Positions 50,401 to 62,746 of a stretch of 64,000 nucleotides of DNA are shown piece after piece. Positions within the stretch are counted from its first letter, which is position 1. Every line of letters starts with the position of its first letter. The position numbers were made by a program, and so were the translations under genes. Origin of the DNA: Paulinella micropora (lineage: Eukaryota; Cercozoa; Imbricatea; Euglyphida; Paulinellidae); NCBI GenBank assembly GCA_019918135.1, contig WBZZ01007004.1:1-64000 (forward strand). The letters run 5' to 3'. The notes beneath the pieces were generated by a model that did no database searches, was not told the DNA's origin, and saw nothing but the letters and a program-made list of their open reading frames with translations.

Positions 50401-52643
50401 TTGAAGATTACAAAAAAACAATTAAGATGGAGACAACGATACGATGAAATTGATCCATTTACATTGAATAAAAAATATCTTCAAAACTCTCTCAACGATA
50501 AAATAGTTGTTAATTATAGACAAAATGAAGGAAAAGGAAGGTTTTGCGCGGTTGGCTCATTATCTTTACAAAATATCCCGCGCGAGATACGCCACACAAT
50601 CGCCAGTGATTACTACGTTGATATCGACATGGTAAATGCTCACCCAGTTATTCTACTGCACTTATGTCAAAAGTTTAATTTCGAATGTAAATATCTGAAA
50701 CCGTACGTGAAAAATAGAGAGAAGGCTATTGACATGTTGATGAAACTCATAATAAGTGAAGGGGGTAAGGAAGTGGCCATAGACAGAGACAAGGCTAAAC
50801 AGATCTATCTGTCGCTTATCAATGGCGGAAATAAAGATTATAACTCTTTGACGAAAAAGCTAAAGTTTCTGACTAATTTCAAACAAGAAATGATAACTTT
50901 ACACACTCAATTCGCGAACACTCATTTGGAAGATTTTGAACGAATTAAACAAAAGAGAATATCTAGGGGTGATAACTTCAACCATCAAGCCAGTTTCATG
51001 AATACACTTCTATGCGACATGGAAAATAGTATCTTACAAAAAATGCTCTCATATTTTGGAAATCCAAAGACCTGTGTCCTGTGCTTTGATGGGCTGGTGT
51101 TGGAGAAAAAAGATTATGATTTGGTAGGATGTTCGGCGGCAATCAAACAAGCATTATGCATTGATATGACACTCAAAATAAAAGATATGAACGAAGGCTT
51201 AACTATCCCCACAAACATAGCAACATATCATACACCGAGACTTAAATACTTTGGCGATTTAGACAATGTATATCTTGGAGATAGTGGCGACAACGTAGCA
51301 AGCATAGAAAGATTAACCGAATGGTTAAAATGTATAAACATAGTTTCTAGAGGTGGTGGGCAATGTGCGATGACTTTAAACCTTGATGTTGATGAAGAAA
51401 TGGGAGAAAAGACAGAGTATTATGTACAAGTTGACATAAGCGCTATGAAACATTTATTAGATTATGAATGTTATGTGCCTAACCCCGAATATGTAAAAGA
51501 ACTTAGTGATTTTAAAGAAACAAAAAACTTACCAAATGCGAAACAATGGTCATATACTCAATTCGGTGGGGATTTCATACATAAACAGATATTCAAGCGA
51601 AATGTGAAACGATACGACGACTTTATGTTTTACCCATATCTAAAACGAGTGGGCGTGCCGATCAAATATTCAAGCAAATTGAATTTATTCATGGGTTTTC
51701 CATTGGATAATGTGCCATTTGATAGTGTTTCAACAAAATACAACTTTGAAGAAAGCAATTTATACAAACATTTGAAAAAAGATTTCTTTACTGAGAGCGA
51801 AGGCGAATATAGCAACTTTTTAGACCAAATAGCAGTGATCCAGATGCCGAATAAGAACCGTGGTATAGGCCATTTATTCTTCTCGTGCCAGGGAACTGGT
51901 AAAGGATTGTTATCAAAGTTTATGGAACGACTTCTGGGCTCACAAAACCACATAGTACTTAAAGATTTAACCGCTATTTGGAAAAGTTTAATGTCGCATA
52001 TGCCAATAAAATATTGAAAGTATTCGAGGAGTTACAGGAAAAAAGTGGTGCCTTTACTAACAGTGATCTTCTTAAAAGTCAGATCTACCAAAAAGATGAA
52101 ATTGTTGAGCCCAAAGGAAGTAAGCAATACAAAGTAAAACATAAGTGCACGAAAAACCTGTGACGTGAAAAAACAAAACTGATGAACTTACTTCTACGGG
52201 TCCTACGAATGTCCCCAGCTACTTACTTTTGCAATCCAACACCTACAGCGAACACAAGCTCAACCTACAAGACCGAACAAAAGATGCATAATCTGCCCAA
52301 GGAGATTAAATTTATAATTGAATTTATTCAGACGCGATTTGACGAAGTTGAAAACAAAGAAATCAAGATAGATTCACAGTATCTATGTGAAAAATACAAA
52401 ACTTGGTACTCAGAAAGTGGAACCACCTTTCATAAAGGTGCTTTCTATATTCAACTTAGACACGCGGGGATTGATAAACCAAAACAATCGGGGAGTAAGA
52501 ATAATAGAAAATTTAGGTTTTCTATCAATATACATTCAATTAGAAATAATATGCGCGATTACATAAAAGATAACACATTCGATTTTGATTTTGGCTCTGG
52601 GGTAGATGAAGAAGGTGACGACGAGTTTCAATATTGGTCGTAA
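50401..52643 (+). pseudogene. TVpol-type polymerase/primase plus superfamily 3 helicase, fossil
   Basis: The first ~250 codons have YYVDIDMVNAHPVILLHL, NFNHQASFMNTLLCDMEN and CVLCFDGLVLEK, which resemble motifs A, B and C of the PolA-related TVpol family known from transpovirons and virophages. The second part has a superfamily 3 helicase P-loop in FFSCQGTGKGLLSKF. The last part is a C-terminal domain with FHKGAFYIQLRHAGID. The protein would prime and unwind viral DNA. Broken in at least two places. This replication module is unlike the protein-primed PolB of element 1. The TVpol name is from motif memory and should be tested by profile search; an archaeo-eukaryotic primase is the alternative. 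Confidence 0.6.
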
Positions 52644-52686
52644 ATAAATAAAATACATAACTAATTTTTTTTGTAGTTAATATAGT

Positions 52687-53337
52687 ATGTTATCTACTAA
52701 GCAAAACTATTTAGATGCGATAGAAAAATGGACTCATTTAAGTAGCAACATAAAACTGCCAACAAGCAAATCGCTCAAACCTGAAATTATCGCATTTTAC
52801 GAAAAATAACAACCCGAACAACCCCCGCGGGGTGATAATGTTGAAGTTGTATTGCCCTCCGTTGATACATTGAAGAAGGTTGTTTTAATGACGAACCAGA
52901 AACAATAGAAGCATATACGCCCTTCAAAGAAAGTGATATGAAGGAAACTGGTATCACCGAAATCAAGGCTAACGTAGGAGAAGAATTGCAAAAAAAGAAT
53001 TACCTGTTTTAGAAGCGCCTAATGAGAAGAAAACACCGATTAAAGCAAAGTGGAATCCGCCCGAGAATGGGTATAGTTGCTATGAAATAATAGCGGCACA
53101 TTTGAAAGTATCAAAAGACCCGTTTAATTTCTTGTATATGAAAGTGGAAGACCGCACGACAATGCAGGAGGATATGAAGAAATGGCACGAGAGTAGATAC
53201 GCACACATACCACCTGAACAACGATCTATTCTTAAATATGGTAAGTTAGACTATAAGACATTTTTTAGAGATGTTTTATCTCAACACGAGTGCAAACTAA
53301 CAACCTTGAAGGATATGTATGACAGGTTTCATATGTA
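52687..53337 (+). pseudogene. Homologue of the small conserved protein at 12149-12475, fossil
   Basis: Begins LSTKQNYLDAIEKWTHL and contains KETGITEIKANVGEEL, matching the element 1 protein in both end blocks. The right-hand part (CYEIIAAHLKVSKDPFNFLY, RSILKYGKLDYKTFF) has no counterpart in element 1. Interrupted; function unknown. Confidence 0.5.
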
Positions 53338-53973
53338 ATCAGCAGTCAGTGCTATATCCTTCATCACATCAATACTAAAATATGATGGGTTAAATGAAAC
53401 AGGCTCGTCGGAGTTTCTTGATTTATAATAAACATTCAATGAAATGTTCGCGCCTTCTGCACATGTTACAGAAACTCTGTTAGTTGGATAAGTTTCAATA
53501 CGACCCGTTTTTTTAACCGTTTGTCCGCTTATATCATTACTAGGAGCCGTAATCTGCCATGCTAAAAGAACTCGTGTTGTTGTTGTTTTTTGAATAATCC
53601 ATTCACAACTAAACTCCTCGTTGCTAAAAGCAGGAAAATAATCCGTTATTTCAGTTTCAAGACTATAAGCATATTTGCCATCATCAAAATAGAATTGAAA
53701 TTGAAAGGAACCATGTCCCACTGGATTTGCGGCCATTGTTAAACAGCCCGAAAAAGAGACGATTATATACTGACCAACTGCTAAATTTGATATTGTTTTG
53801 CTGCCAACTCCCGATGTGTCAAGAGTTGTAAATGATGTGCCAGTCATTGCGGATCTGAGTGCTGTAGAGTTATACACATTTTGAATAACTCGTGTCAGTG
53901 TTGGAGTAGCAGTGACGGCAATAGTTTTAGTATCTATTGACTGCTGTTTTTGTGATCGGCCAAATATATTCAT
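53329..53973 (-). CDS. Beta-rich protein, possible small virion or adhesin protein
   Basis: About 214 residues from the ATG at 53973 (MNIFGRSQKQQSIDTKTIAV); an upstream extension of the frame is unlikely. The body is Thr/Ser/Val-rich and beta-type: TSFTTLDTSGVGSKTISNLA, VGQYIIVSFSGCL, FQFQFYFDDGKYAY. The overall look is that of a jelly-roll or C1q/TNF-like domain, but no family is recognised. It faces the small protein gene to its left tail to tail and is divergent from the fibre gene, a bidirectional promoter arrangement. Confidence 0.5.
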   Translation of the reverse strand: MNIFGRSQKQQSIDTKTIAVTATPTLTRVIQNVYNSTALRSAMTGTSFTTLDTSGVGSKTISNLAVGQYIIVSFSGCLTMAANPVGHGSFQFQFYFDDGKYAYSLETEITDYFPAFSNEEFSCEWIIQKTTTTRVLLAWQITAPSNDISGQTVKKTGRIETYPTNRVSVTCAEGANISLNVYYKSRNSDEPVSFNPSYFSIDVMKDIALTADYI

Positions 53974-54013
53974 ATTTTTAAAAACTATATATTCTACGAT
54001 ATAAAATAATTCT

Positions 54014-57000
54014 ATGAACCATTTGGGCAATCCATGGACATATCATTTTTACTGCTCTGTCATAGTGGATGAGAATTTAGAAATTGATGGAGTATTATAT
54101 GGCGATCATATTGAAGCAAACTCAATACAAGCAAAGACTGACGACATACCAATATCATCGTGGATATCTGATACTGGCTATGTGTCAATTAATAACGAAT
54201 ACGATTTACCATTTGCGGACGGCACTGCTAATCAAGTATTAAAAACAGATGGGTTGGGCAATACTTCATTTGCTACATTATCTTCAAGTTATATAAGAGA
54301 CTTTGAATTAGATAAATTACACCCAACAGCAATCAATTGCTTATTTATAGCACAGGGCAATGGAGAAATACGACATCACCCTTTCTAAGATTAGATAGAA
54401 TTTTTCAATATGACGGGAACATTAAATAATGGGAGGGCAAAGCATAACAAATGTAAATCTTGTTGATGGCATTGATGTTTCTGTTCTTGATGGCTCGGTG
54501 GTTAAACTAACAGGAGACCAAACCATAGCAGGGGCTAAAATATTTATTGACAAAATATCAACATGGTATGGGAAACCAATAATCATGGGCAGATCAACAA
54601 AAGGAATGGGTGCGACTGGTGGTTCAGAATTGTATGGTAATTATGGTGATTTCACTGGTGGTGCGCATATGCAAGCAATTACGTCACAAGTCAATTATCC
54701 TACTTTTTCATTAATCAATTCACAACACGATACTATAAGTTTAGCCTTTGATGCTTATATGGGTTCTGTTGGATGGGAATCAAGTTGCGCAAATTCAAAC
54801 TTTATGATTTATAAATATAATGACAAATTAAAAATTTTATATGGTAGTGGAAATGTCGTTGGAGACCCCGTTTTCTGGGCTACAGCCATAGAAATTGACA
54901 CAGCAGGTTTATTAACCGCGAAAGCAATAACAGCGAGTGGATTAATAACGGCAAATGCGGGATTAAATATGGGAGGGCAAATTATAACGAATGTTAATTT
55001 GGTTGATGGTGTTGATGTTTCTGTTCTTGATACTTCGGTGGTTAAACTAACAGGAGACCAAACCATAGGGGGAATTAAAACATTTAGCACTATAATAAAT
55101 GCGAGTGCGGGATTGATATGAAAAGCCAAAGCATAACAAATGTTAATCTTGTTGAGGGTGTTGATGTTTCTGTTCTTGATACTTCGGTGGTTAAACTAAC
55201 AGGAGACCAAACCATAGCAGGGAATAAAAATTTTACATCAACTTTAGAAGTAAGTGATTCATCCAATCCTGCTTCTTTTGATGGTATTGGCATTGACTTT
55301 GATACAAAAATAGGAATGATTGCAGCACAAAAAACAGCAACAGCGACTTGGTATCCGATACAAATAACTGGTTCATATGTAGAGTTATATTCAGGTAATA
55401 CTTTAATTATAACAGCAACTGGAACAACATTAAGTCTGAATAACAACAAAATGACAAACTTGGCAGACCCTTCCGCTTCAACAGATGGAGTAAATAAAAG
55501 TTGTATTGATACAAAAGACGGGCAAAATGTGAAACTAACAGGAAACCAAACCATAGCAGGAATTAAGACATATAGTAGTTGTGTTGGAATGACTGGGAAT
55601 TCAATAAATTCAACAACAAAGTGCACATTCATCGTTTTTAATTCTACAGTAATATCGGGTCACTTGCTAGTTTGGATATGAAAACAAATACGTATTATAA
55701 TTTTGAAATTTCTGCGAAAAAAATAAGTTTTATTATTGATGGAACGATTGTTTCGTGGTTTAATGCTACTGGCTTAGATTGTAATAGTAGTAGGATTCTT
55801 AATCTAGGAGCACCACAAAATGCGAATGAAGCGGTAAATAGGCAATATCTGGATGATAATTGTGTGAAACTAACAAGAGACCAAACAATAACAGGAATTA
55901 AAACATTCAACGGCACGAGCACTACGATAAAATATCTAACTTTAACACAAACGGCTGATTTTAATAATCAAGAAATCATTGATGGTGGAAATATTACATA
56001 TAATGGGGTGAGGATATTAAACCAAAATGGAGGAGATATATTCTTTTCGCAGACAACTAGTGATTATCAATATTTCTTATTTACTCTAAATACTGCTACA
56101 AGTGGAACCGCGAACCAAAGAGGTTATGTATTCACGAATGTAGCATTTGATGTAAAAGGAGCAGGTCTTTATATTTCAAAACTTTTGGACAATAAAAGTG
56201 CTTCATCTGATATCGTCCGTTTTAATAATGCTGGTGGTATGCGTTTTTATGGTTCTTTGGATATGAACTCAAACAACATAACAAGTGCTGGAACAATTAC
56301 TTCAACCACAGGCATAACTACAACCGCATTAACGGCGAGCGGATTATTAACAGCAAATGGTGGTTGCAAGTTATCTATTCAAAATAAAGTAGATGGAGGA
56401 AATGGACAGGGTATATTTCTGTGGGATACAGACAATGCAGGATGGGGGATTTATATGGCTCAGCCGGGGACAGGTAAAAGTCTATCTGGAGGGTCTGCGG
56501 TTGCAGGCAACGACATTTCAGGCTTTGCTATAAGATTTAGGTCTGGTTTTGCTTCGACAGATGGTTTTGTGTGGGAAAATTCTGATGAGCAATCGTTAAT
56601 GTCATTAAATGGGGCAAACGGAACTTTATGGACAAAAGGATTGATAACGGCTAGTGCGGGGATATCAACAACAACATTAACGACGAGTGATAAAATAACA
56701 ACAGCAACAGGCAAACCAATAATTATAGGAAACACAACAAAAGGAATAGGTACGACAGCGGGTTTAGAATTATATGGGACTTTTAATAATAATACTGCTG
56801 GAGCACACATACAAGCGATTACAACAGAAGATATATATCCAAAATTTAGACTATTTAATTTAGGACATAATAGCATAAATATGGGTTTTGATGCTTATTT
56901 AGATGGCGCGGGATGGAAATCAAGTTATGCAAGTTCAAACTTTTTAATTAATAAATTTTCCAACAAACTTAGATTTTTGTATGATAGTGGGAAAAGTGTT

Positions 57001-57907
57001 GGGACTGCTGTTCCTTGGTCTGTGGCTCTTGAACTTGATATAGCATGCTTATGAACAACAAAGGCAATAACGGCGAGTGGATTAATAACAGCAAATGTGG
57101 GTATTACATACACGGGAGTGCTAACGACCACAACATTAACTAGTGGAGCAAAGATAGGAATACAAGGAGGAACAGACGGGACGAATGCGAGAGGAATATT
57201 TATGTGGGAGACAGCAAATACAGACTGGGGCATTTACATGTCTCAATCTGGTGCGAGTAAATCATTAAGTGGAGGAACAGCACTAGCAGGTGGTGTTGGA
57301 GGTGGTATAACAAGTTATGCTTTAAGATTTAGATGTGGCACGAACACGACGGAAGGTTTTATATGGGAAAATCGTAATGCTGTTTTAATGTTTTTAAGAG
57401 CAAGCGACGGGCAGTTATGGGTATCGTCTAATCCACTTCAATATTCAGACAGGAGAAAAAAAAGAATATATAAAGGAATGCTTAGGCTTAGATTTTATTA
57501 CTAAGTTAAATCCAGTCTGCTATCGTATGATTGATGATTTAAAAAAATGTAGGACTGGCTTAATACCACAAGAATTAGAGGACATACTAACAGAAATGAA
57601 TATGCTAGATTTTGGCGGTTTTATAAAAGAAACAATTATGGTTCCGTGTCCAAAGCAAAGAAAAGAATGCGAATTGAAAGGTGTGAGTGTTAATCCAGAA
57701 GATGTTAAATGTGTTGATAGTGGTGATGTCGGTTATAGTATAGGTTATTCCGAGTTTATGGCACCATTAATTAAGGCCGTTCAACAATTATCAGAAAAGG
57801 TAGTTAATTTAGAAAAACAAAATAATAATCTCATGCTTATTATAGAAGATCTGTCTGAGCAACTTTCTGAAATACGAGCAGTCGCGCTTCCTCCTAATGT
57901 CCAATAA
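54014..57907 (+). pseudogene. Second fibre gene with S74 domain, fossil
   Basis: Homologous along most of its length to the fibre at 577-4257: repeats of DGVDVSVLDTSVVKLTGDQT, the ILNQNGGDIFFSQTTSDYQY block, the LTASGLITANAG repeats and a C-terminal S74-type region with YSDRRKK and TGLIPQELEDILTEM. The N-terminal LYYTD repeats of element 1 are missing here. The gene is broken in about five places. The conserved order fibre, membrane protein, Cys-rich protein is the same as in element 1. Confidence 0.8.
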
Positions 57908-58241
57908 TACGCGACTTCATATATCGCCACATATTATTGATGCGTCGGATGGCGATTTAACACCATAATTAAAGTCTCATGTCATTTCAGTGGAATTAAA
58001 GAACGAAGAAAAAAAAATAAAACATGAGCTGGAAGACGAGTGGCGGTGTTGCTGTTTCAAAGAAAGAACAGATGCAAGATTAATCAAATATTCAACTCAA
58101 ATAGCAATATTAGTTGGTGTCATAATCCTTTGCATTGTTAGATTAAGCGACCCAACAATTAGTTGTGCAAATTCTAACACTTATGTCTCTATCCTTTCGT
58201 TGTGCTTAGGGATAATATGTCCTTCACCGAAGTTGAATTAA
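57898..58241 (+). pseudogene. Two-helix membrane protein homologue, fossil
   Basis: Matches the protein at 4250-4621: KNEEKKIKHELEDEWRCCC, then ILVGVIILCIVRLSDP and a second hydrophobic segment. Lies just after the fibre region as in element 1, but lacks the palindrome that element 1 carries in its N-terminal part. Interrupted once or so. Confidence 0.6.
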
Positions 58242-58272
58242 AGACCGAAAGCAGATAAACCAAGCATATGGT

Positions 58273-58897
58273 TAGTGGATTTGAGTTTTTTTATGTTCTC
58301 TAATATTGTTTATTCTAAATGTTTTACCACACTCACATTGAACTATATATAAACCATCTTCTTTTTTTGTTGTAAAATGTATTCTTTATTTTCTTCATAA
58401 TATTGTTTGTTTTGTTGTGTTATTTGCTCTTTATTTCGTTCATAATATGCCTTATTTTTTTCTGCTATGTATTCTTTATTTTCTTCATAATATTGTTTAA
58501 TTTTTCCTTTATTTTTTTCGCGATATTGTTTGTTTCTTTGTAAAATGTATTTTTTATTTTCTTCACGATATTGTTTGTTTTTTTGTAAAATGTATTCTTT
58601 ATTTTCTTCACGATATTCCTTCCTAGTTCTTCCTTCTATTCTTTTATTTAACTTATTATTTCTCCTTCTCGCCTTCTCAATTGATTGATATTTTCACATG
58701 GATAATCTTCGAGTAATTCAGTAAAGTGTTCTTCGTGTTTTAATATTTCAAAACTACTTATGTGTTGCCCTCTACCATCTATGAAGCCCAAGTCATTGAG
58801 CCAATGTCTGTGTAGTTGAACCAATATATATTTGGTCTGTCTGATATGACCTACTCACATATATATTTCCTTTCTTACAATCTCCAACTCGTGGCAT
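58273..58897 (-). pseudogene. GIY-YIG endonuclease with NKEYI repeats and zinc finger, fossil
   Basis: Minus-strand traces read QIYIGSTTQTLAQ (the YIG half of GIY-YIG), SFEILKHEEHFTELLEDYPC and ENINQLRRR, the layout of viral GIY-YIG nucleases. A run of about six repeats of the type KQYYEENKEYILQ follows, then QCECGKTFRINNIREHKK, a CxC...H zinc finger. This whole architecture is well known in giant-virus and PLV genomes. Broken in several places. It has no counterpart in the visible part of element 1 and sits between the membrane and Cys-rich genes, so it looks like an insertion into the shared module. Confidence 0.65.
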
Positions 58898-58964
58898 ATT
58901 GTTTGTTATCCTTTGTTATTATTATGTATCGTTATCTTTAAATCATAAATTACCGCATTCATAT

Positions 58965-59150
58965 ATATGTGTCATATACCATCTATTATCGCCAGCACAC
59001 ATTAAAGGCAGTGCCTCATCAAAACTACGACACATATTATTTCCGTTATTTATGAAAACCAGATTCTACCCCTTGCTTTATACAATAAGCACACGATTCA
59101 TTCTTTTTTTCTGAGTATCGTGAGTAAAAATCGCAGGCAGTCCGCGACAT
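58965..59150 (-). pseudogene. Cys-rich protein homologue, fossil
   Basis: Minus-strand traces similar to the protein at 4610-4870: a TACDFYS-like start, KKNESCAYCIKQG and a SFDEALPLMC-like segment can be recognised in different frames. Strongly decayed. Confidence 0.45.
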
Positions 59151-59187
59151 AGCCGAGCACACGAATAGCAATATTAATAACATATAT

Positions 59188-59412
59188 TTAACTCCCGCTT
59201 TTTCCCTCTTCTTTAATTATGTTATTATAGATCGCTTCTCGTTGCTTATCTGATAGCGGTAAGCGGTAAAGTATATTTTCAGGTTTTCTAAAAATATTGG
59301 GGTTTCTATTCACTAAGTTCTGAGTGATGCGGATTTGGTCAATTTCCTTCCCTAGCCTTTCTAGTTCCTCCAGTTGTTCCTCGTCTTTGCTTTTTTCTTT
59401 TTTATTTTCCAT
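59188..59412 (-). CDS. Unrecognised small charged protein
   Basis: 74 residues: a charged helical N-terminus (KSKDEEQLEELERLGKEID) and a C-terminal half with LVNRNPNIFRKPENILYRLP and LSDKQREAIYNNII. Divergent from the gene at 59465 with a 52-bp AT-rich gap that may hold promoters for both. Family unknown. Confidence 0.45.
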   Translation of the reverse strand: MENKKEKSKDEEQLEELERLGKEIDQIRITQNLVNRNPNIFRKPENILYRLPLSDKQREAIYNNIIKEEGKSGS

Positions 59413-59464
59413 CCTATTTTATATTACGTATAATATAAAATATATTATATTGCACATTAAAAAA

Positions 59465-59710
59465 ATGCCACACGAAAAACCATTTTTTACGTATTATAAC
59501 GAAATTAAACGCGAATATAAGTATTTGTCGGATGGAGCAGATAATTTTTGGTCTGAGCAAGTTAATGAAGGTATCAATAATCAAGCCCGTGAGAGGCTTA
59601 GAGCGGATAGATTGTTGGATGCTTCAACAAGAGGGGGGAATACTATGGAGGATTTAAAAGATAGGATTAGTGCGTTGGACAATATGCAAAGTATTTATAT
59701 ACAAACATGA
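59465..59710 (+). CDS. Unrecognised small helical protein
   Basis: 81 residues from the ATG at 59465 (MPHEKPFFTYYNEIKREYKY). Charged, with RERLRADRLLDASTRGG in the middle. Overlaps the next gene by the four bases ATGA, which suggests coupled expression. No family recognised. First gene of a rightward set that leads to the packaging ATPase, so possibly a virion component. Confidence 0.5.
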   Translation: MPHEKPFFTYYNEIKREYKYLSDGADNFWSEQVNEGINNQARERLRADRLLDASTRGGNTMEDLKDRISALDNMQSIYIQT

Positions 59711-60093
59711 ACTACGATGAACTGAAAGCGCACCTCCAAGATGACGGCGTTGATATGAAAGAATTTGAAAGAAAACATGGAACTGCCCCCATGAACGAAC
59801 AAATGATTGAAATGCGAAAATTAGAAATGGCTACCGATAAATATGATATAATGCACATAGAAGATAATATCCAGCAAATGAAGCGTGATATAACAAAATT
59901 GGTAAAACAAGAATATAAAGAAGAATACTTAAAACGATTAACCGATAAGGGTTTAACGTATATGAAAAACAAAGGCAAAGCGGACAAAACTCGCGTAATA
60001 CGAAGAGAGGATAGAAAGCAAGCGGAGCAGGAATATAAGGAATGGAAAGAAAACCGAGAAGAGTGGAGAGAAAACACCCAGATGATGCTTTAA
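59707..60093 (+). CDS. Unrecognised charged coiled-coil-like protein
   Basis: 128 residues, strongly charged: KEFERKHGTAPMNEQMIEMR, IMHIEDNIQQMKRDITKLVK and a Lys/Glu/Arg-rich C-terminus with EDRKQAEQEYKEWKENREEW, a likely coiled coil. Begins by ATGA overlap with the preceding gene and overlaps the next frame. Function unknown. Confidence 0.45.
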   Translation: MNYDELKAHLQDDGVDMKEFERKHGTAPMNEQMIEMRKLEMATDKYDIMHIEDNIQQMKRDITKLVKQEYKEEYLKRLTDKGLTYMKNKGKADKTRVIRREDRKQAEQEYKEWKENREEWRENTQMML

Positions 60094-61459
60094 TAGAAGC
60101 AAAGATAGGCGACGAACACAAGATGATTGTACCACTAATAACTGTTAATCCCCGAAGTGTAGATAGATTTGTTAATGCTATTATTAGAAGTATTCAAGAG
60201 ATAATTATGGGGCCCACACTTAATAGATTACTTAACGCTGTTACAGGTATTGGACAATATGGTGTGCGAAGGCTAGCATGGGGGCAGATATTGAGATTAG
60301 TTGCCAACAATCCACAACTACGTGCGATGAATGTTGGATTACTTGGAAGAAGAAGAGCAGATGCTCTCAATACCTTTTTGCTAGCACTAGCAAGAAATGA
60401 AGCACCACAGGGTTTGCCTCCGCCTAATCCTCTTTTGATCGCAAGCGGACAGCAAAGAATAGGTGATTATGTATTAAGTGAATATGCGCGCAGATTAGCC
60501 ACTGGAATAATGTCTTTAAACGCGTGGCAAGTTTTTAAAACAGGCGTAGAGACTATGACACTTGCTGGTCTTGCAAAAGCACTTAAAGGAATATATAGAA
60601 CATGGTCTGCTCAACCAGATGCTCTCATTAAGTTGGAAGAAGAACGAATTCATACCGAGGGAAGTAATTATAATGGTGGGGGCACACGAGTGGAAAGCAG
60701 TCTTCAATTAGAAAATAGAACTCGTGGCAAATTTCCTTCCATTCTACCAGCAGATGCTTTGGACTTAGTTGCTTTTGAACATGATTTATTGTATGCTTCC
60801 GATGACAAGAATATCCAAGACTTTGCCGATAAACGATACTTTGAAAGAATTACCGATATGAGTGATTATCTAAAGAGTAATGGATTGGCTACGGCCGAAG
60901 TTGCCAAGAGTATTTTTGACAATTACAACTCAATGTTTTCAAAAGCAGATATATCTAGAATGGCCTTGGAAGCACAGGGGAGGGCACGTGGCGATATCTT
61001 TTTGGGATGCGATGAAGTTTTGGAAAACTATCAAAACCACTCCTCCAGATGCGAAATATAATGGATTTATAGGCAATGTAGATAAAACATTGATGTCCAT
61101 GATTGGTATCATGAAAAAATGTGGGCAGTTTTGACAAGGATGCAACATTTAAAGTAAATAAAATAGCAAATCCTGCTACATTCAATAAACAATATACGGA
61201 ACTCGTTGATGGTTTTAATAAAATGGTTAAATCGCAAGAAAAAGCCGATGGTGTGAAAGGATATTCTTTTATTCCATTAGCGAATGAGACTACAATAAAT
61301 AATTTTGTAGAAAAAACAACTACAATGAATAAGAAAAATACTTCAGCAGATATAGAGAAGGAAATAATTGTTGAGGTTAAGCCCACACTATATCAAACAG
61401 AAATGGTGGTAGCACCTATGGATTCAATCGGACTTGGTAATAACTTGGATATACTTTAA
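60042..61459 (+). pseudogene. Virion protein with phospholipase-A2-like motif, fossil
   Basis: The N-terminal part (starting at 60042 or at the ATG at 60123) is helical. At about 60.67-60.80 kb it reads YNGGGTRVE and, after a spacer, PADALDLVAFEHDLLYASDD. The arrangement Y-x-G-G-G-T followed by D-x-x-A-x-x-HD-x-x-Y is that of the parvovirus-type phospholipase A2 domain (Ca-binding loop and HD catalytic pair), which is also reported in adintovirus virion proteins and serves in escape from endosomes. The right-hand part is a helical region without known domain. The region is interrupted. The neighbouring packaging ATPase supports a virion role. PLA2 assignment is by motif only. Confidence 0.55.
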
Positions 61460-61474
61460 GATAAGGCATCCCAA

Positions 61475-62746
61475 GTGAAGCATTTGAAAGGATTTGTTAA
61501 TATGCTAAAAAATAAAACTGGAAAGAAAATATCTGTGACATTGTCAGATTATGACAAACCTGTTAGTGGATGGGAAAAGGTTATAAGGCAAGCATTAAAC
61601 AAAGGGGCTAGTAAGTCAGATATAGCAGAGGTAGATGACGTATTAAATAAGAGAATTTATGAAGAAGTGAGGGGTAAATTGACACCCGAACAAATGAAGC
61701 GATCGGAGGATTTAGAATTGAAGGATCAGGAATTTGGAAAGGCGACACCAAAACCAGCACCACAAACCATGCCACCAGCACCACAAACTCAACCACCGCA
61801 AACTCAACCACCGCAAACCATGCCACCGCAAACTCAACCACCAGCACCACAACTAACACCAGCACCAGCACCACCAAATCCACAAACAGAGTATGACAAA
61901 TATATTTATAAAAATGGAGAAAAACAAGGACTCCCATTCTGGGAGGAGAAAATCAAAGATGAAAAACTAAAAGAAATGATGAAAGAATACAAAGTTTCAG
62001 ATAATCCAGATCCAGCAACAACACCAAATCAAGTTATGGTTGATAGTATGAGAAGTATTGAACAATTGGTTGATAAGATTATGGGAAAATCTCCCGCCGA
62101 TGAAAGAGAAGACTTAATGGCACTTATTCGTTTTCTAATGCCAAGCGACCAAAATGGTGGAATTGGTACTTCGCAAACAAACCCACTTATTAAATGCAAC
62201 GAACTAAGACGCGATCGTGTGCTAGCAACTAAGAATGATTTTGAATCACTAGACAACACACTTTATAGCAACACAAATAACCACTTTATGGTGAATAAAT
62301 ACTATAGAGCAGTGATTCAGACCAGAGTAAAAGAAAAAAGAGAGTTTCCCAAAATGAAACGAAATCTGACGAGAACTTCCCCGCGGAAATTCCGCGACAA
62401 GTTCAAACTCGCCCAGAAAGAAAGGATTTTAAACCACTTGTCAATCCTCCAAGTAATTATGCTTTTGGTAGTCCTTACTATCCTTATTTCTATAATTATG
62501 CTTCACCACCCCAACCTTTTGGTGCTGAATATGATAATTATAGATATAATCCAAACTATTTTCAAAACCCATAATATAGTAATGCCTAAATCTGTACATA
62601 AAGGATTAATAGCAAACAAGCTGCCACGAAAAACACTTTTGAAGCAGAATATGGAAAAAACTAACATAGAAAAAGCGCACGAGGAATTTACCATTGACAG
62701 GCTAGTAATAACAGAGTTAGATAGCAAAAAAACCGCCAAAATTTAA
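61475..62746 (+). pseudogene. Pro/Gln-rich structural-type protein region, fossil
   Basis: The N-terminal part has GWEKVIRQALNKGASKSDIA and LTPEQMKRSEDLELKDQEFG. A tandem-repeat section near 61.75-61.87 kb encodes PPQTQPPQTMPPQTQPP-type sequence, then TEYDKYIYKNGEKQGLPFWE and a helical block. The right-hand part changes character and looks decayed. It lies between the PLA2-like gene and the ATPase, as minor capsid proteins do in related viruses. No family is recognised. Confidence 0.45.
61750..61875. repeat. Short tandem repeats coding Pro/Gln/Thr
   Basis: Degenerate CCACCGCAAACTCAA and CCACCAGCACCA units, about ten in all, in frame. Confidence 0.8.
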
